Below are positions 43,713 to 56,173 of a DNA stretch of 64,000 nt, one piece after another (the stretch's first letter is position 1; every line of letters begins with the position of its first letter). Where the stretch lies: positions 1,206,687-1,270,686 of the forward strand of contig CACRXP010000037.1 in the NCBI GenBank assembly GCA_902702965.1, read 5' to 3'. The translations under genes and the position numbers were made by a program. The stretch comes from Spirometra erinaceieuropaei. Lineage: Eukaryota; Platyhelminthes; Cestoda; Diphyllobothriidea; Diphyllobothriidae. The notes below the pieces were generated by a model. It worked only from the letters and a program-made list of their open reading frames with translations, was not told the origin of the DNA and did not search any database.

Positions 43713-44671
43713 TTATCATCTAACCCTCATACCACATATGTCCATGTGTGTGTAAAACAAATGGCCCTCGAAAGCAAAACTTCTCTGAAAGAACATTCCT
43801 GCCGCATGTAGGATTGGTCAGACACTTTCGAATTCACTGTTGCAATAGTGGAAAACAACTGCCAAACCCCACCCCGTCGGAACGTAATCTTGCACGAATT
43901 ATCTGAGTAAACGGTACAAAAGTAAATGAGTTTATTTCAACCATGCGCATCGCAACAAACGTATAAAAAATCGTGCGACGCATTTCTCGAATATCGGCAG
44001 TGACGGACAACATATTGTATAAGTCATCATTAGACTGCTTCTGTGTTCCGTGACCCATACCCTTAAAAAATTGAGAACGGGATTCGTCACACCAGGGCGG
44101 CAGTTGATGAATATTACGGCTGATGGACTTCGGCCCAAATATTCGTGCATAAAAACTTAAATCTGAGCTTAAAGACCTAAAATATGCTGATCTACGTCAA
44201 GGTTGCAGTTACTTTTTGAGGGAATTAAAAGGCAACACGATTTTACGTAGAAACAACGAAACGAAAAACGTCAATGTAGGCGTAAAGATAACCATTTATT
44301 TGGTATTTACATGCATACACTAATGCAGGACGTAAATAAATAGTAAAGGCAGAAGGCGCCTGACATTTACGGCTTGTGCAGGCTTTAGAAACCCCTACTG
44401 TATATAATCTTTTCTTCATTCAGCTTGCTATAAGAACACACAAGATATAATGTAATCTAACCAGACCACAAAAATATCCATCATCGAATTATGTTGCCGC
44501 AAAAACGTGATCTTACGATGAAATGCTAGTGTGAAATTTTGAGCATGAATTTCCCAAAATTCACCTCATACAGACCCACTTGGCCTGCATTTATGTTTAG
44601 TTATATTGCCTGTGTCGAAGTAACTTTTATGGGCTGAAAACCTCAACAGTACTTTTTCACATAAATCCTAA

Positions 44672-44948
44672 TGGTAGGGGGCGCTCACCGATCGTCCTTA
44701 CGGAACTCACTCGTTCCGTTGTTCCTTACAGGCTCTTTCTCGAGCCCAACCTGCAGCCGCACAGCGGCGCATGATATAGGCAGAATGACATTACCGACAA
44801 AGACAAGGGAGACTGGAATGGCCATTTCTGGCTTATTAGCCGTGCTCAGCCAGTCATACCCAACCCCGAAGTGTGAAACACCCGAGGTTTGAACTCGTGA
44901 CCTGTTATTTAGAAGTTAACGCCTCTAACCACTGGGCCCCGAGCCCGT
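44672..44948 (-). mobile_element. tRNA-derived SINE-like copy 1
   Basis: On the minus strand a tRNA-like head has CCCAGTGGTTAGAGGC (A-box region) and ACGAGTTCAAACC (B box). A body follows with GGGTTGGGTATG, AATGGCCATTCCAGTCTCCC and TTTGTCGGTAATG, then a tail block with GCTCGAGAAAGAGCC and GGAACGAGTGAGTTCC. The size of about 277 bp fits a SINE. Copy 2 follows after about 30 bp. Confidence 0.7.
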
Positions 44949-44980
44949 TGCCTTGTCGGTTATCGATCGGGAATATAAAA

Positions 44981-45232
44981 TGGTAGGAGGCGCTTACCGA
45001 TCGTCCTTACGGAACTCACTCGTTCCGTTGTGCCGTACGGGCTCTCTCTCGAGCCCAACCATCAGCCGCACAGCAGCGCATGATAAAGGCGTTGGCTTCT
45101 AAATAACAGGCCGCGAGTTCTAGCCTCAGGTGTTTCACACATCTGGGTTGGGTATGGCTTGCTGGCGACGACTAGTAAGCCAAAATGGCCATTCCAGTCT
45201 CTCTTGTCTTTGTCAGTAATGCCATTCTGCAT
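44981..45232. mobile_element. SINE-like copy 2, internally inverted
   Basis: 44981-45087 is the tail block in the same (minus) orientation as copy 1, up to GCGCATGATAAAG. From about 45088 the sequence switches to plus orientation: GCGTTGGCTTCTAAATAAC, GCGAGTTCTAGCCTC, then the body to GCCATTCTGC. The copy is therefore two pieces joined head to head. Confidence 0.7.
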
Positions 45233-46242
45233 AAATCTTAATGTTTGATTTAATCTTATTTAATGTACATGGTAGTGTTTGTCTTTTAACAAGAATTCTT
45301 CCACGCGAGTTTGCCAACAGAGATTGCTGTCGCGAACATACGGGATTGCAAAAGCCAATTAAAACAGTTCAGATTCCATAACATTACTATCGACTGTATG
45401 ACGAAGTCGTACGACTTAATCTATTTGACATTTAGTAATAAATACTATGCATGTTTTATCTTCCTGTCGGTGCTATTATGATAGCCATACTAACAAAAAT
45501 TCAAATGATAATAACAGCCATATCCAACGCCAACATTACCATTTTGGTGAAGGGCAGTCTTGGCGTAGATCAAATCGGCCAGCCTTTGGTTTTTGGACCA
45601 ACGATGCCGCACATTTGTCCTTATTTTTAAACTCTAGGATGCAGTGACCTTCAGATGATGGTATTACGCGTATTGTGCAACGTTTTTTTTTGATAGCCGT
45701 AGATAAATTAACCTAACTACTCGAGGACTATTTTTCCGGCGGTTAGATTGTAACAGCGCAAAGACCTCCTGCGTGACACGTTTTGGATGAAATATTCATT
45801 TTACGTGTCTCCAGTAGACATCCACAGTAAAAGATTCCATTTAATCCATACTTCTGCAGCAAAAGCAGTCTCTTTCTCATTCATTTTGGCGGACTAAGAA
45901 CGCGAAAACGAAGCTGCATCCAAAGGAAATATTATGAAAATATGCAGTGGGTTCAAAAATACTTAAGACAGGCATACTACTTCACGACAATTAATAATGT
46001 AAGCAAGTGCTTTTCTTTTGCATAGTGTCTAAAAGATGTAACTACAAGAAAGATCCAACTTCACTTCGTATTTAACAAGGAAACGTCCATATGATGTAGA
46101 GTATCATGAAAAAATTAGGTGCTTATGCAATCTTTTATATTTTCAAAGGTTCTGTTAAAACTGAAGGGTTCATATTGTTCTACCGCCCCAATACACTTAA
46201 ATAAGAAGCAAGGAGCAAGTGGGACTTGGGCGAGCTCTTCAG

Positions 46243-46319
46243 TTTTCCTGTCGGGCCTATCGAAGCAGTGCATCGTACGATGTGCCGATGTGGGTGAACT
46301 TCGTTCGATTGTTATTGAG
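46243..46319 (+). CDS. PLAT-repeat protein exon: middle of PLAT domain 1
   Basis: Between GCTCTTCAG and GAG|GTAACA it encodes FLSGLSKQCIVRCADVGEL then RSIVIE. 'F..G......V...DVG.L..I.I' is the strand 4-6 pattern of PLAT domains. It starts in phase 1 and ends in phase 0, so it joins the exon at 48211 directly, which begins NRGVHPED. It cannot join 42725 (phase 0) directly, which means an unlocated exon lies between. Confidence 0.55.
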
Positions 46320-46520
46320 GTAACAAATAAATTTTGCATCTCACTTTCGTCTGGATTCGGCCTACACTATTTGGTTTTTCTCTGGAGAGTAGATTTCCTT
46401 CAGTATTTTTGCAAGATTTAAAACTTTAATTCAATTAATATCTGGACAGCAGATAAGGCCACACTAGGTATTTTTGATGTATTTCGACTAATTAAATGTG
46501 ACAAACTATAGTTACCATTA

Positions 46521-47495
46521 GTGACCGATCTCATGAAAACTTGGCTGAAATTCTGCAATGCGTTCTTGATTAGGAAAGATTACTTAGTTGGGGTTGTTAT
46601 ACTAACTATCTTACGGCATGATCCTATAATTCTTCGGATGCGGCAGGATGTCAGCTTTTGAACACACTGCTTTCCAATCTCCTGTAGGGGCCGTAATTTG
46701 TGAGAAACGGCTACCTAAGTAGCATGCATTTTCCCATTGACTTTCGCTGATATTGCAAATTCAAATATATTTTATGCAAATTACGAACAGAAATACGCTT
46801 TCTTTCAGTCATTTTATAGAGATTAACGTCGTTTTCATATTTTATATATCGAAGAAGGAGCATAATTAGGTTTTAAAAAAAGCTTATTACGGGATTTTTT
46901 GAGACCATGCAATGTACATACATCGTACCTGTCCGTATACCACTGCTCCTAGTGAAATACACAACCTAGTTCGCATCTATTGCAAAATCTGACAAACTCT
47001 ATATGGTATCTTTTTAAAGGCATAGAAGAAAATTTTATTTTCTCTACACGGAACGTATGCACCTTGTAGACTGCAATCACTAAGCGCTAGTTCAACGACT
47101 GATCAGGTTCCAAATTACTTGGCAATCAGAAAACTTTTTAAAAAGCTAATGATACTCCTTCTTCGAGTATAAAATATTAAGATGACGTGATTCTTTATCG
47201 AACGGCTTCAAGAAAGCGTATTTCTGTCCGTAGTTTCTATAAAATATATTTAAATTTGCAATATCAGCAAAAATCAATGGGAAAATGCATGTTACTTAGG
47301 TAGTCATTTTCACCAATTACGGTTCCTACAGGAGATTGAAAAGCAGTGTATTCAAAAGCTGAAATCCTGTCGAGTCCGAAAGATTATTGGATCATGCTTC
47401 AAGATAATCGGTATAACAACCTTGCCTAAGTAATCATTTCTAATTGAAAACGCATTCCAGAATTTCAGACAACATTTCGTGGGATCGGTCATTCA
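46521..47495. repeat. Large inverted (foldback) repeat
   Basis: 46521-46890 and the reverse complement of 47125-47495 match over about 370 bp, roughly 85 percent by eye, from TGACCGATC and GAAATTCTG..ATGCGTT through CATGCATTTTCCCATTGA to CGAAGAAGGAG. The spacer of about 234 bp does not match other parts of the window. A single related arm lies at 32805-33100. It may be a foldback or MITE-type element; no coding sequence was seen. Confidence 0.85.
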
Positions 47496-48210
47496 GTGTA
47501 TTTACAAACAGGTGTCCAGACGACGTTGAAGACCAACATGATCGGGGTATTTAACAAAAAACTGCACGAAGTTAATTTAACATAACGCCCACACTTTTTA
47601 ATCCGTATGTAATCCCGACGATCCACGCCGATATTTAGGTAACCCTTAAAATCTGCTTTCATGCACTTTTTATATTTGCCCAGTTGATGGTCTACTCATA
47701 TAGAATGTTTTCTAAGACATAAAGATACTTCAAAGCTTGTTCCATCTAGTTCAACTGTGAACTAGGTGCATAACACAGCTAGCTGAGATCCATGGTAATA
47801 TGTTTATACAAGCTATTATTTGAAATACCAGGGGCGTTTGAAATTCTAAAGGACCTCATTTGACGTGTCTTAAGTTTGTGGTTATTGCTCTAGTCATCAC
47901 ATCCATCGCAGATACTGACCAGTTGTTAGTCTTAAATATTAAGTAACGTGGGAAAATTGTGACTGACTGGATTAGCAATAATCACTGCTTGTGGGCATGC
48001 ATGCGTTTGGGTCTCAAAAGTTTTGACAGGCTTTCCTTTGAAATGCATGTTCAGCTGTTGAGTAACTTATTTTGTCGGCAGATGTTTTGACTGCTGCCTT
48101 CAGACACCTTTACTTGCCGCTCTTTGCTTTACCTAACTAAATTTAAAATTATATTAAATACGCACTTTTCCGTCTGGTAAATTTGGCTAATATTTGGTAC
48201 TTTATTCCAG

Positions 48211-48376
48211 AACCGCGGCGTTCATCCAGAAGACGGCCTTTTGCTTGCAACAGTTCAGGTTATTCATATCCCGACCAAACGACGGTGGATTTTTAATATC
48301 CAGAAATGGCTTTCGTTATATCATGGTGATGGCTCAACTATCGGAGAGTTTTTTGGAATGCGAACATCGCTCACAA
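48211..48376 (+). CDS. PLAT-repeat protein exon: end of PLAT domain 1
   Basis: The acceptor is TTTATTCCAG; the donor is A|GTAAAC. It encodes NRGVHPEDGLLLATVQVIHI then PTKRRWIFNIQKWLSLYHGD. This is the last part of a PLAT domain, where the family has 'N.G..P.W.LE.V.V', then '.Y.F.C..WL'. Here the usual Trp-Phe-Leu-Glu-Lys is replaced by GLLLATV. Phase 0 in, phase 1 out, as for the exons at 58132 and 61810. Joining to 52158 gives SLT-TYELTTYN with no frame break. Confidence 0.75.
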
Positions 48377-50516
48377 GTAAACCGATATAACGTTAGCCTT
48401 AGAATGCATTTTTTCTAGTGACCTCTTCGACAAAGATTGGAGATTTTTAGACATAAACCCCTTTGGGGCTATCTATGGGTTCATCAGACAGTAATGCTGT
48501 AGACAAACTCCCTTAAATGGACGCCAAACCCGTACTTGTCAAGTATACTCGAGAAGAGAGGGCGTATAATAAAACCATATAACGACATAGATCTAGGGTT
48601 TATCCACCAGCTAATAGTTTTATTGTCGAAAAATTTTTTACTAGGCTGTAAGAGCTGCAATGATCTGGTAGCAGCGCGGAGTAAACCAGGTCCATCCCCA
48701 GAGAAAAAAGGTAAACAAGTGCAGCCACTTGCAACACGTCGAGATGGTCCGTGGATACTGGGCTAACAGCAGCTTCAAGTTCATTCATATCCCTACTAGC
48801 TTGTAATATGGTATATTAGGCAATCTGTAGTGCGATGTCATTCACATCGGCAGACACCAATCATGATATAAATAGACCCAAATTAACGGCCGGATTGTGT
48901 AATTTTTTGAGTAGAACAATGTTCTTTAATTTAGAACCAGTCATTCATTGTTGATGCCGATTGTAATTTCTTTATCGTAAATATTTTTACGTTTGGTCCA
49001 CATTTTGTCCGTTTATTTCGATGTTAATTGGCTTTCTAATTTTAGCATGTATATTGAAATTTTTCCTATAATTGTGACACCACCGTGCAAGCAATGACTA
49101 CAACTTATTTTCAAGCAAGATAAAGTTTTTCATTTTTTGCTTCAGGCATCAAAGATGTAGTCAGAAGTTGGTCCCTTACAAAACTTAAACAAAAATAAGG
49201 AAAAATCAAACTTTTCGAATTGCGTTGTGCTTCATGTCTGTTATTATTCTGGCTCTGACCGTTCTCTGCGAAATGTTAGTTTAAAGATTGTTAAGTTACC
49301 ATTTTAGAAAAAAATTCACATGCAGTGAGTTACTCAAAATGAGAACAATTTATCATGCTTTCGAGTCAATTTGTCACGGTCAGGGAAACAAGACACGTCT
49401 ATAGCCATTCCTGGTCCGTTAGACGGAGTCAGCCGGCAGTGAGATAAATCCAGATGCCAGTACAACCAAAGTATGGATTTTCACACAGTGGGTTACATAG
49501 CATTGGATTTATTTATTTTATACGCTGGAACGACCGGATTAGCCCTTTGCAGGTCGGCTTCGGGAGCGTGTATTTTGTCTACAAAAACGAATAGACGAGT
49601 CTCAGGAAGACAACACGATCGTCGGAGAGAAAACGTAATCCGCTCAATCCTTCGGATTGACACCGACACGCGTCGTCAGAGGAAGTAATTGAAATGGATG
49701 GTGGGTACAGACAACGCAGGTGGTCGGCTAGCATCCAACTAACAAAGTTAGAAGCTGCCATATAAATAGCAGATTCCCGTCTTTATTACAATACCTATCT
49801 GCTCACTCACATCCCTGTATTTCATTGCAGCAGTTTTATCACCGGGGCTGAAAATATGCATGAGAATGATTTGACAATTTGCTTCCTCAACACTTTCGTC
49901 GAAAAAGTCACCAATTACTCCGCTTAGGCAACCATGTCATTAAATTCAGAGGAAGGGGAGACAGGCATTGTGCTTGCTGATAGCTTACCAGTCGTGAAAC
50001 ACGATCTAGGCTGCTTGCGGCCCACGTCAGCGTCTTCGAACACTAAGATACGACCGGACTCCTCTGAATGAGCTACGACCCGATATGCTGTTATTCCAGT
50101 TCACTGCTACGTGTTTGGTCGTAAGCGTGAGGATGAGCTCCACAGTTTCGCCAACGCAGTTGTTCTGCTCACATCTGCCCCCTACCTTGTAGACGACTGT
50201 AAACGTCTCATGACACCCTAACTGACCTCTCGATCTCATTACCTGGTGCCTACTAGTCGCCTCTAGTCTGCGTGCAGGCTCAGCACCCAGAGGCGTGGAA
50301 GTGTGGCCGACGACTTCCGAGACGTACGCGAAAGTGGGCAGCAGCGCAGTGAGACCTCATGTCTCATTCTTGCAAACTCTAGCAGATGATGAAGTACAAA
50401 CATTTGCTCCTTCTGTGTAGCCCATCGACTTTATTATACCTAACCAACCTTGTTTTCTGGGCTACCGTAGCGTGTCTCAACACGTCAATATATCGGTCCA
50501 GCAACCAGGATTATGA

Positions 50517-50563
50517 ATAGTGCTGTTGTTGTTGCTGCTGCTGCTTCTGCTGCTGCTGCTGCT
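50517..50563 (+). repeat. CTG/GTT trinucleotide-rich tract
   Basis: GTTGTTGTTGCTGCTGCTGC, then TTCTGCTGCTGCTGCTGCTG, a short imperfect triplet tract in an intron. Confidence 0.85.
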
Positions 50564-52157
50564 GTAGTTCACTTCACACGTCATACTCATCGTTTGCCGG
50601 AGTGTTTTTTGTTTACGCCACCAAAATCAGTAGAGGATATCAAGAAAGGACATATGGTCACCCTCCTCCCTCTCCATCCTCAGATGCATGCCCGTGATGG
50701 TTGTGCGGCGATGGACTTAAAATGTCTACACCTAATCCCGTTTGATCATGGCCAAGTTATCGTTCGTATACCGATACCTGGATTTCCTGTCTGTTATTTT
50801 GGAACGCTAGTGGCTTCAGCTTATTTCGCACCCCTCGTGAAAATGAGTGAATCCTCCTCTAATTTTCTCTAACATCATGCTCACCGATTTTCCTGGTGTC
50901 GTAGGAATGTGTACACTTTCTCTCAATGTATACATACATATTGCTTGTTAACCGTTTGGGCTCCGAACGGTAAGGGAATTAGGAAGAATGAGGACTGAAC
51001 ATCTGTTTTCAAACGAACACTATAGTAAGTGTCAAATCTTAAAGGTCACTGAAATTGTCCTGCGATAGTCTAGGCAGAGTTACCAGCTAAAAGCGTGACC
51101 AAGTGTTCCAACTATTTTGGTTCGTTTGAGATTGCGACTGCAAAGTCTTCGCCCTGCGTAATATTGCATTCTAAGTCGAAAAATTCGTAGCATCTTTTCG
51201 ATAGGCCACTACTACAGTGTGCGTTGATTGCCATTAAATATCCAGTCACGGAATCGTTCTCTTCCGAAGGAGTTGCTCAGTCAAACGAGAGTGGTTGATT
51301 GTTTTCGTCTCCCATGTTTCGCCATATTAAAACAAACTCATCTACCGCCCGGCAATTGATGATATGTTTCTGCCAGCCTGTCCTCTTTGAAGATTCAGTT
51401 ACGGGCTCACAAGGCCACTTTATGGTGTCTTATCTAGGTGGATTGACATACAGCGATAAACATTCATCTTTGTGACAAAGTCCACAAGAGGTTGCTTTAA
51501 TTGGACGTCAAACTGAGCATAAAGTGCCCTAACTGCCGCCATCATGAGGAGGGTGGACGGACTATTTAAAAAAGAACATAATCAAATTGTCTGCCTAGAC
51601 CAAAACTGATGGCAGCAAGTATTCACGTCATTATGCGGGTGTGCCTTCGCTAGATTATATTATAATGAGACATCAAATTTTTTAAACAGGAAAATGAATA
51701 CATTTGATTGCCTGGAAATGCGGCAGACTTTTCACTTTCGGTTAGTTTACGCCTGGCGGTATCAGTACTAAGCACCTCTGTGTATCTTGCGTCAGTGTAT
51801 GTGGAGAAAATATCTCCAACCATAGTGCATATATATCCTTATGTTAAACTTAATCTTGTACAAATGACTGGCATAGAGTCTGTGAACTACCTCGTATTGG
51901 GTTGACAGAAGACAGTATTTTTTTGAAGACGAGTTAATTATAGTTTTCCTTTTGTCAACTTCTGCTGAGGGATCAGGCTATCTGTTGAACAGAAGATGAG
52001 ATCTGGATGCTTAACAATACCTCCTCCTGTCTTATCTTGTTTTTCTAAAATTTTTGACTCCTCCTTTCGTTATTGATCCTAGTTTCCCTCTTTTCCTAGT
52101 TATTTGTATCGCCCTTGATCCAAATTTTGATTCCATTCCTCCCTTTTCTCCCACCAG

Positions 52158-52541
52158 CGTACGAGTTGACTACATATAATACTAACTTTCCGGGCGCCGG
52201 AGCTGAAAGCCGAATCTTCGTCTCACTGATTGGAAAGTGGGGCGTCACACCGCGATATGAACTAGTGACTTCGTACTCGCAAGAGTCATTCGAATATGGC
52301 ACAGTCATCACGTTTCGCTTACGTGCGCCACGGTTGGGTGGCCTTACGCACATTCGTCTGTATCGCGACACAAACGGTCTGATGTCCGATTGGTACCTGG
52401 AAAAGGTCGTAGTCAGCGACCTCACCCAGCCGACCATACAGTACATCTTTAACTGCGGCGATTGGCTGGGAGGAGGACGGAGTACTCCGAGAGGCAATAA
52501 GACCTTTGCCCTCGCCGAAATCAAGAACGGTCATAACGGAG
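52158..52541 (+). CDS. PLAT-repeat protein exon: complete PLAT domain 2
   Basis: The acceptor is TCTCCCACCAG; the donor is G|GTGAGA. The exon of 384 bases starts and ends in phase 1 and holds an entire PLAT/LH2 beta-sandwich: YELTTYNTNFPGAGAESRIF, VSLIGKWG, FEYGTVITFRLRAPRLGGL, then HIRLYRDTNGLMSDWYLEKV, QYIFNCGDWLGGG. PLAT domains mediate protein or lipid contacts at membranes; proteins made only of PLAT repeats are LOXHD1-like. Domains 3 and 4 have an intron at LEK|V; here it is absent. Confidence 0.9.
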
Positions 52542-53099
52542 GTGAGACTAGATCCTATCAGTGTTCTTCATTCATATTGATAGTGACAGATACAAATAAG
52601 CCGATTTATGGGGGATAAATAGTTAATGTGGAAAGGTTCTTCACGTACTTCATGTGCAAGAAAGTCGGTCAAGGATCTTCGCCAAACGCAAAAAGAGGTA
52701 GTTGACAATGACCTCCCTCGATGTCCGTATCAAGCCGGTGACGGTTCCCATACACTACAAAAACCTACAGAATTTGAATTACGTGTGCCGATGTGAGGTT
52801 AACACGAATAGCCCATTAAGAAATCCTTGTGTGGAGTAGAACTATATTTCTTCCAATCCATTTTGCGTAGTTTTTCGCTCATTTTTGGCTCGTACCTAGG
52901 GCACTAAGAGGCTTGGTTTTGTTGCGCAAAGACATATATTATTAATTTATCATCACATTTGCAATTCTAGTTCCAAAAAACTCAACGGTATTTAGGCTGA
53001 CGGTGCTATGAAATCTGTAAAAGAATGATCTAGGACGCACAGACAACCAGACAGAACAGGCAAAAATGAAAGCAGTTAAACAATTCCAGTTGATGTAAG

Positions 53100-54112
53100 C
53101 GGGAAGTTGATAAAAAGTAGAAGCGATCGCTGGAACAAGAGCTTTATTCGCTTGGTCCACCTTCGAACCCATCATCAGAGAAAGTAACAGATATGGATGC
53201 TTCGTGCATAAGATGCAGTTGCTATGCTACCGCACACCTATGATAATAACTGTTGTTGTCCGCTGGTGCGCTAATGGCTTGGTAGCTGGCATGCACATCG
53301 TTACTTGCCGAACTTTCATCAACCGTGTTGGATGTTGACGTGACGATGGTTCGACCACCTGGCTCACCCGCGTGCTCTCCGAGTGGCTAATTACTTTGAC
53401 TGGACTAAGTCTTCGCATCGAATATAGGCGTCGGCTAATGAGACTAAAAGACGCACTGCCGCTGCGAGAAGCACGTGGAGTCGTTTATCGGGTCTGATGT
53501 TGTTACGAGCAAAGCAACTACGTCGGCCAAATTAGGAGACATTCTTCGGACGCGAATCGCCAAACACGCGGCAGTAGTGCGGAGAAATAACACCAACTCT
53601 GAGGTTGCAGTCCATTTGGAAAGACTCGGCCACACATTCAAGTTCAATCCTCGCGAGGTAAAATCCTCGCGAGAGGTAAAATCGCGTGATCTGCAAAGGG
53701 CTTGGGTCATGGTTCACCGGGCCGCAGTCTATCAATAGGTTTAATGACAACCTTGCTGCATATTTGGTGCTAAGACTTAGTCTGGCCAAAGTAATTAGCA
53801 ACTCAGGGAGCTCGGACGTTGGTGAGTCAGGTGGTCGATCCATCATCACGTCAACATCCAACACGTGTGATGAAATTTCGGCAATAAACGATGTGCATGA
53901 CAGCCATCAAGCAATTAGCGCACCAGCAGGCAACACGGTTAATTATCATAGGTATGCAATAGCATAGCAACTGCATCTTAGGCACTTATCATCCGTATCT
54001 GTTACTGTCTCTGATGCTGGGTTCGAGGGTGGATCACGGAAATAAAGCTCTTTTCCCAGCAATCGCCTCTACTTCTTATGTTCTTATTTCTGGAACTCGC
54101 ATCTTCGCCAGT
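53100..54112 (+). mobile_element. PLE-C: short Penelope-like remnant with inverted ends
   Basis: The left arm (about 53105-53418) is inverted relative to the right arm (about 53778-54085): for example TCGAACCCATCATCAGAGAAAGT against CTGTCTCTGATGCTGGGTTCGA, and ACGTCAACATCCAACACG on both. Only an endonuclease remnant lies between. The tail (TCTGGAACTCGCATCTTCGCC) resembles the PLE-A tail at 19537-19568. It lies in an intron of the PLAT gene. Confidence 0.8.
53475..53800 (+). pseudogene. PLE-C endonuclease remnant, broken
   Basis: The core NYVGQI (about 53515) is followed in another frame by LRTRIAKHAAVVRRNNTNSE then VAVHLERLGHTFKFN. After a small duplication (CTCGCGAG.GTAAAATC twice) and a frame change comes GSWFTGPQSINRFND, which matches PLE-A SWFSGPQSINKHND. 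All of the RT is missing. Confidence 0.75.
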
Positions 54113-56173
54113 ATCGAAAAATGGAAGGATTGGGGGGAGTATCAATGACTAGGAGAACAGAAAAAAATCCCTGATGCTGTCCTCTTGGAATTCACTACCG
54201 CGGAAAATCAAATGTAGACAACAACATTTGGTGGGGCTGTACCCGGATTTCCTGTGTGTAAGCTGGTAGGTCCACATCGGAATTCGACACCAGTTGATCA
54301 GAGGTAACAGTTATCTACTAACAGGTGCATATTTCCAGAGAATGAAATTCTCATAACAATGTCCAAATGTGCAAAAATGAAATATTCCATAGAAAAGGAT
54401 GTAGAGTCTGTGAGCATTGGGTGAGAAGTGGAGTGAGTTATTCACTCCTTATTGCATTTAAGAAACTGACTGCGGGAATAGAAGTGAGTCACTGTTGTTT
54501 CCAGCTAATTATGTTATTCAAGTATTTCCAGAAGTAGCAATGAACTTCTTGCCATTCATACAGAAAAAAGATGCAAATGAGTTGAGCCGTCTACCTGAAT
54601 ACTTGATATGAGTGGTGACTACCCACCTAGTTTTAGTGTTAGCTTAGTCACCTTAGTTAGGTTCTCTGTAACTGCTATTTTGAACCTAGAAGTTGTTACT
54701 CAAGGACAGTTTGATGTTCCCATATTTATTACTGACTAAATTATAACTCAAACAAATTTCGAATCCACATCAGAAAGCACTTGGGAGAAATCTGGGGACC
54801 CATTGCTCGCATTTGTGTCGTGCAGCGACAGAAAGTAGGCGACAACCTACTAAAGCTTCCAAGTATAATTTGTTTTATGTGTCAGATTAAAACACCCAGT
54901 TTATATGAACTTTTTGGAATTGTGGTACTCTATCAGTGGGAGGCTTAGTCACATGATCACGAAAATAAGTTTAAGTTTTGTTTTTTCGCACATTTATATC
55001 CTGCACACACATTAATTTCTGACGTAGTCTCCTTGCGCTCGACAGAACCCTTCCGGAGTTTACCCAGTGCGTTAATTACCTTTCGATGCATCTGATTTAC
55101 GTGCCGTGGATTTTCGCTGCGAAAACCAACCCGTTTTCATTTCCGCTTACTTTCTAACACTTTACCATGCATAATAGTTTTGGTTCAAACTCATTTAAAA
55201 GCCACGTCCTTCCAAAGGCTACGGCCTTGCCTCCCTCCGTAATCGTAGACTCAATCCTCTGAACGATTTCCGCAGTATCTTTTACAATAGTTTTGTCGTC
55301 GCGTTTTTACGAAAACTTTCTGTTGTTAGCGGGTGCGTCGGGACAAAGCGTCGCCAGCGTACGTCTAACGGAAAAAGCCCGTAGGGCGCTTTTCAGATAT
55401 TGTGGAGATTCTAGCATCCGTTTGGAATCGGATGTGAGTACCCACCTGTAATACAGGTGGCCTTGTGCTAAACTCCAGAGGTTGCCTTGACCATGCCGTA
55501 ACCCCTGTAGCCCTAACTCCATTACCAACCCTCCTGGCCTTAAGTTTAACTATACCCCTAGCTCTCACAATCCCGACGTCTGCCCAAACCCCATTTTGTC
55601 CCTGTCTGTCTGAATTTGTTTTCACTCACCTAGCTCTCTAGGAAATGGGACTTGAATTCAGTTAGCTTCCTATGCTAGAATTGTGCCTACATGGCGCTTA
55701 TGGGGGCAGTGAAATTCACGTTAGCGGCAAATGAGCAAAAACAGAAATTTGACGACGCCGACTGGTCTAGTGGATGTAGGGACATAGTATGAGGCATATG
55801 AAATACAGGGTGAGGCGGGGATGTGAAGTATTTGCAAACTGTTACCCCGGCAGCGTACATTCCAAATTTGGGACGATGGTCGAGCATTGGGTGTGCAATA
55901 ATGACGGGTGTTATCTTTACTGTCGCATTCTTGTTCTCCCACCGATACTCATCTTTGAAAAACTACCGCGCGTCTGCCAGATTGTGTGATAAGTATGCGT
56001 GCATGAATTCTTTTTTGATTGTTGCATCCATACTTCCCTGTCGTTACCTTCTATCTATTTCTACCGTTTGTTAGCATATATCAATGAATTCGGAGTTTAA
56101 ACGCCTTAAAAATTTAAAATACCAGAAACTATCCACTCTTGTTACTCTTCCATATATCAAATTATGCATTTAG
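54113..56173. other. Intron of the PLAT gene, no other feature seen
   Basis: Short frames only. The open frames at 55307-55887 show no domain. Confidence 0.45.

Noticed and set aside
45857..45935. Candidate for the missing exon of PLAT domain 1 (SLFLIHFGGLRTRKRS after TTCTGCAG)
   Set aside because: The reading resembles PLAT strand 2, but the acceptor gives phase 2 and no phase-1 donor follows.
49380..49450. Weak similarity to the SINE body (GCCATTCCTGGTCCGTTAGACGG)
   Set aside because: Too short and diverged to call without an alignment tool.
50513..50872. Open frame with alanine run and 119 codons
   Set aside because: The start is triplet-repeat translation and the rest has no PLAT or other domain; it lies in an intron without matching splice phases.
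54000..54045. Hammerhead-like motif in the PLE-C right arm
   Set aside because: CTGATGC and missing GAAAC mean the core is not preserved; only the general resemblance to the PLE-A end remains.
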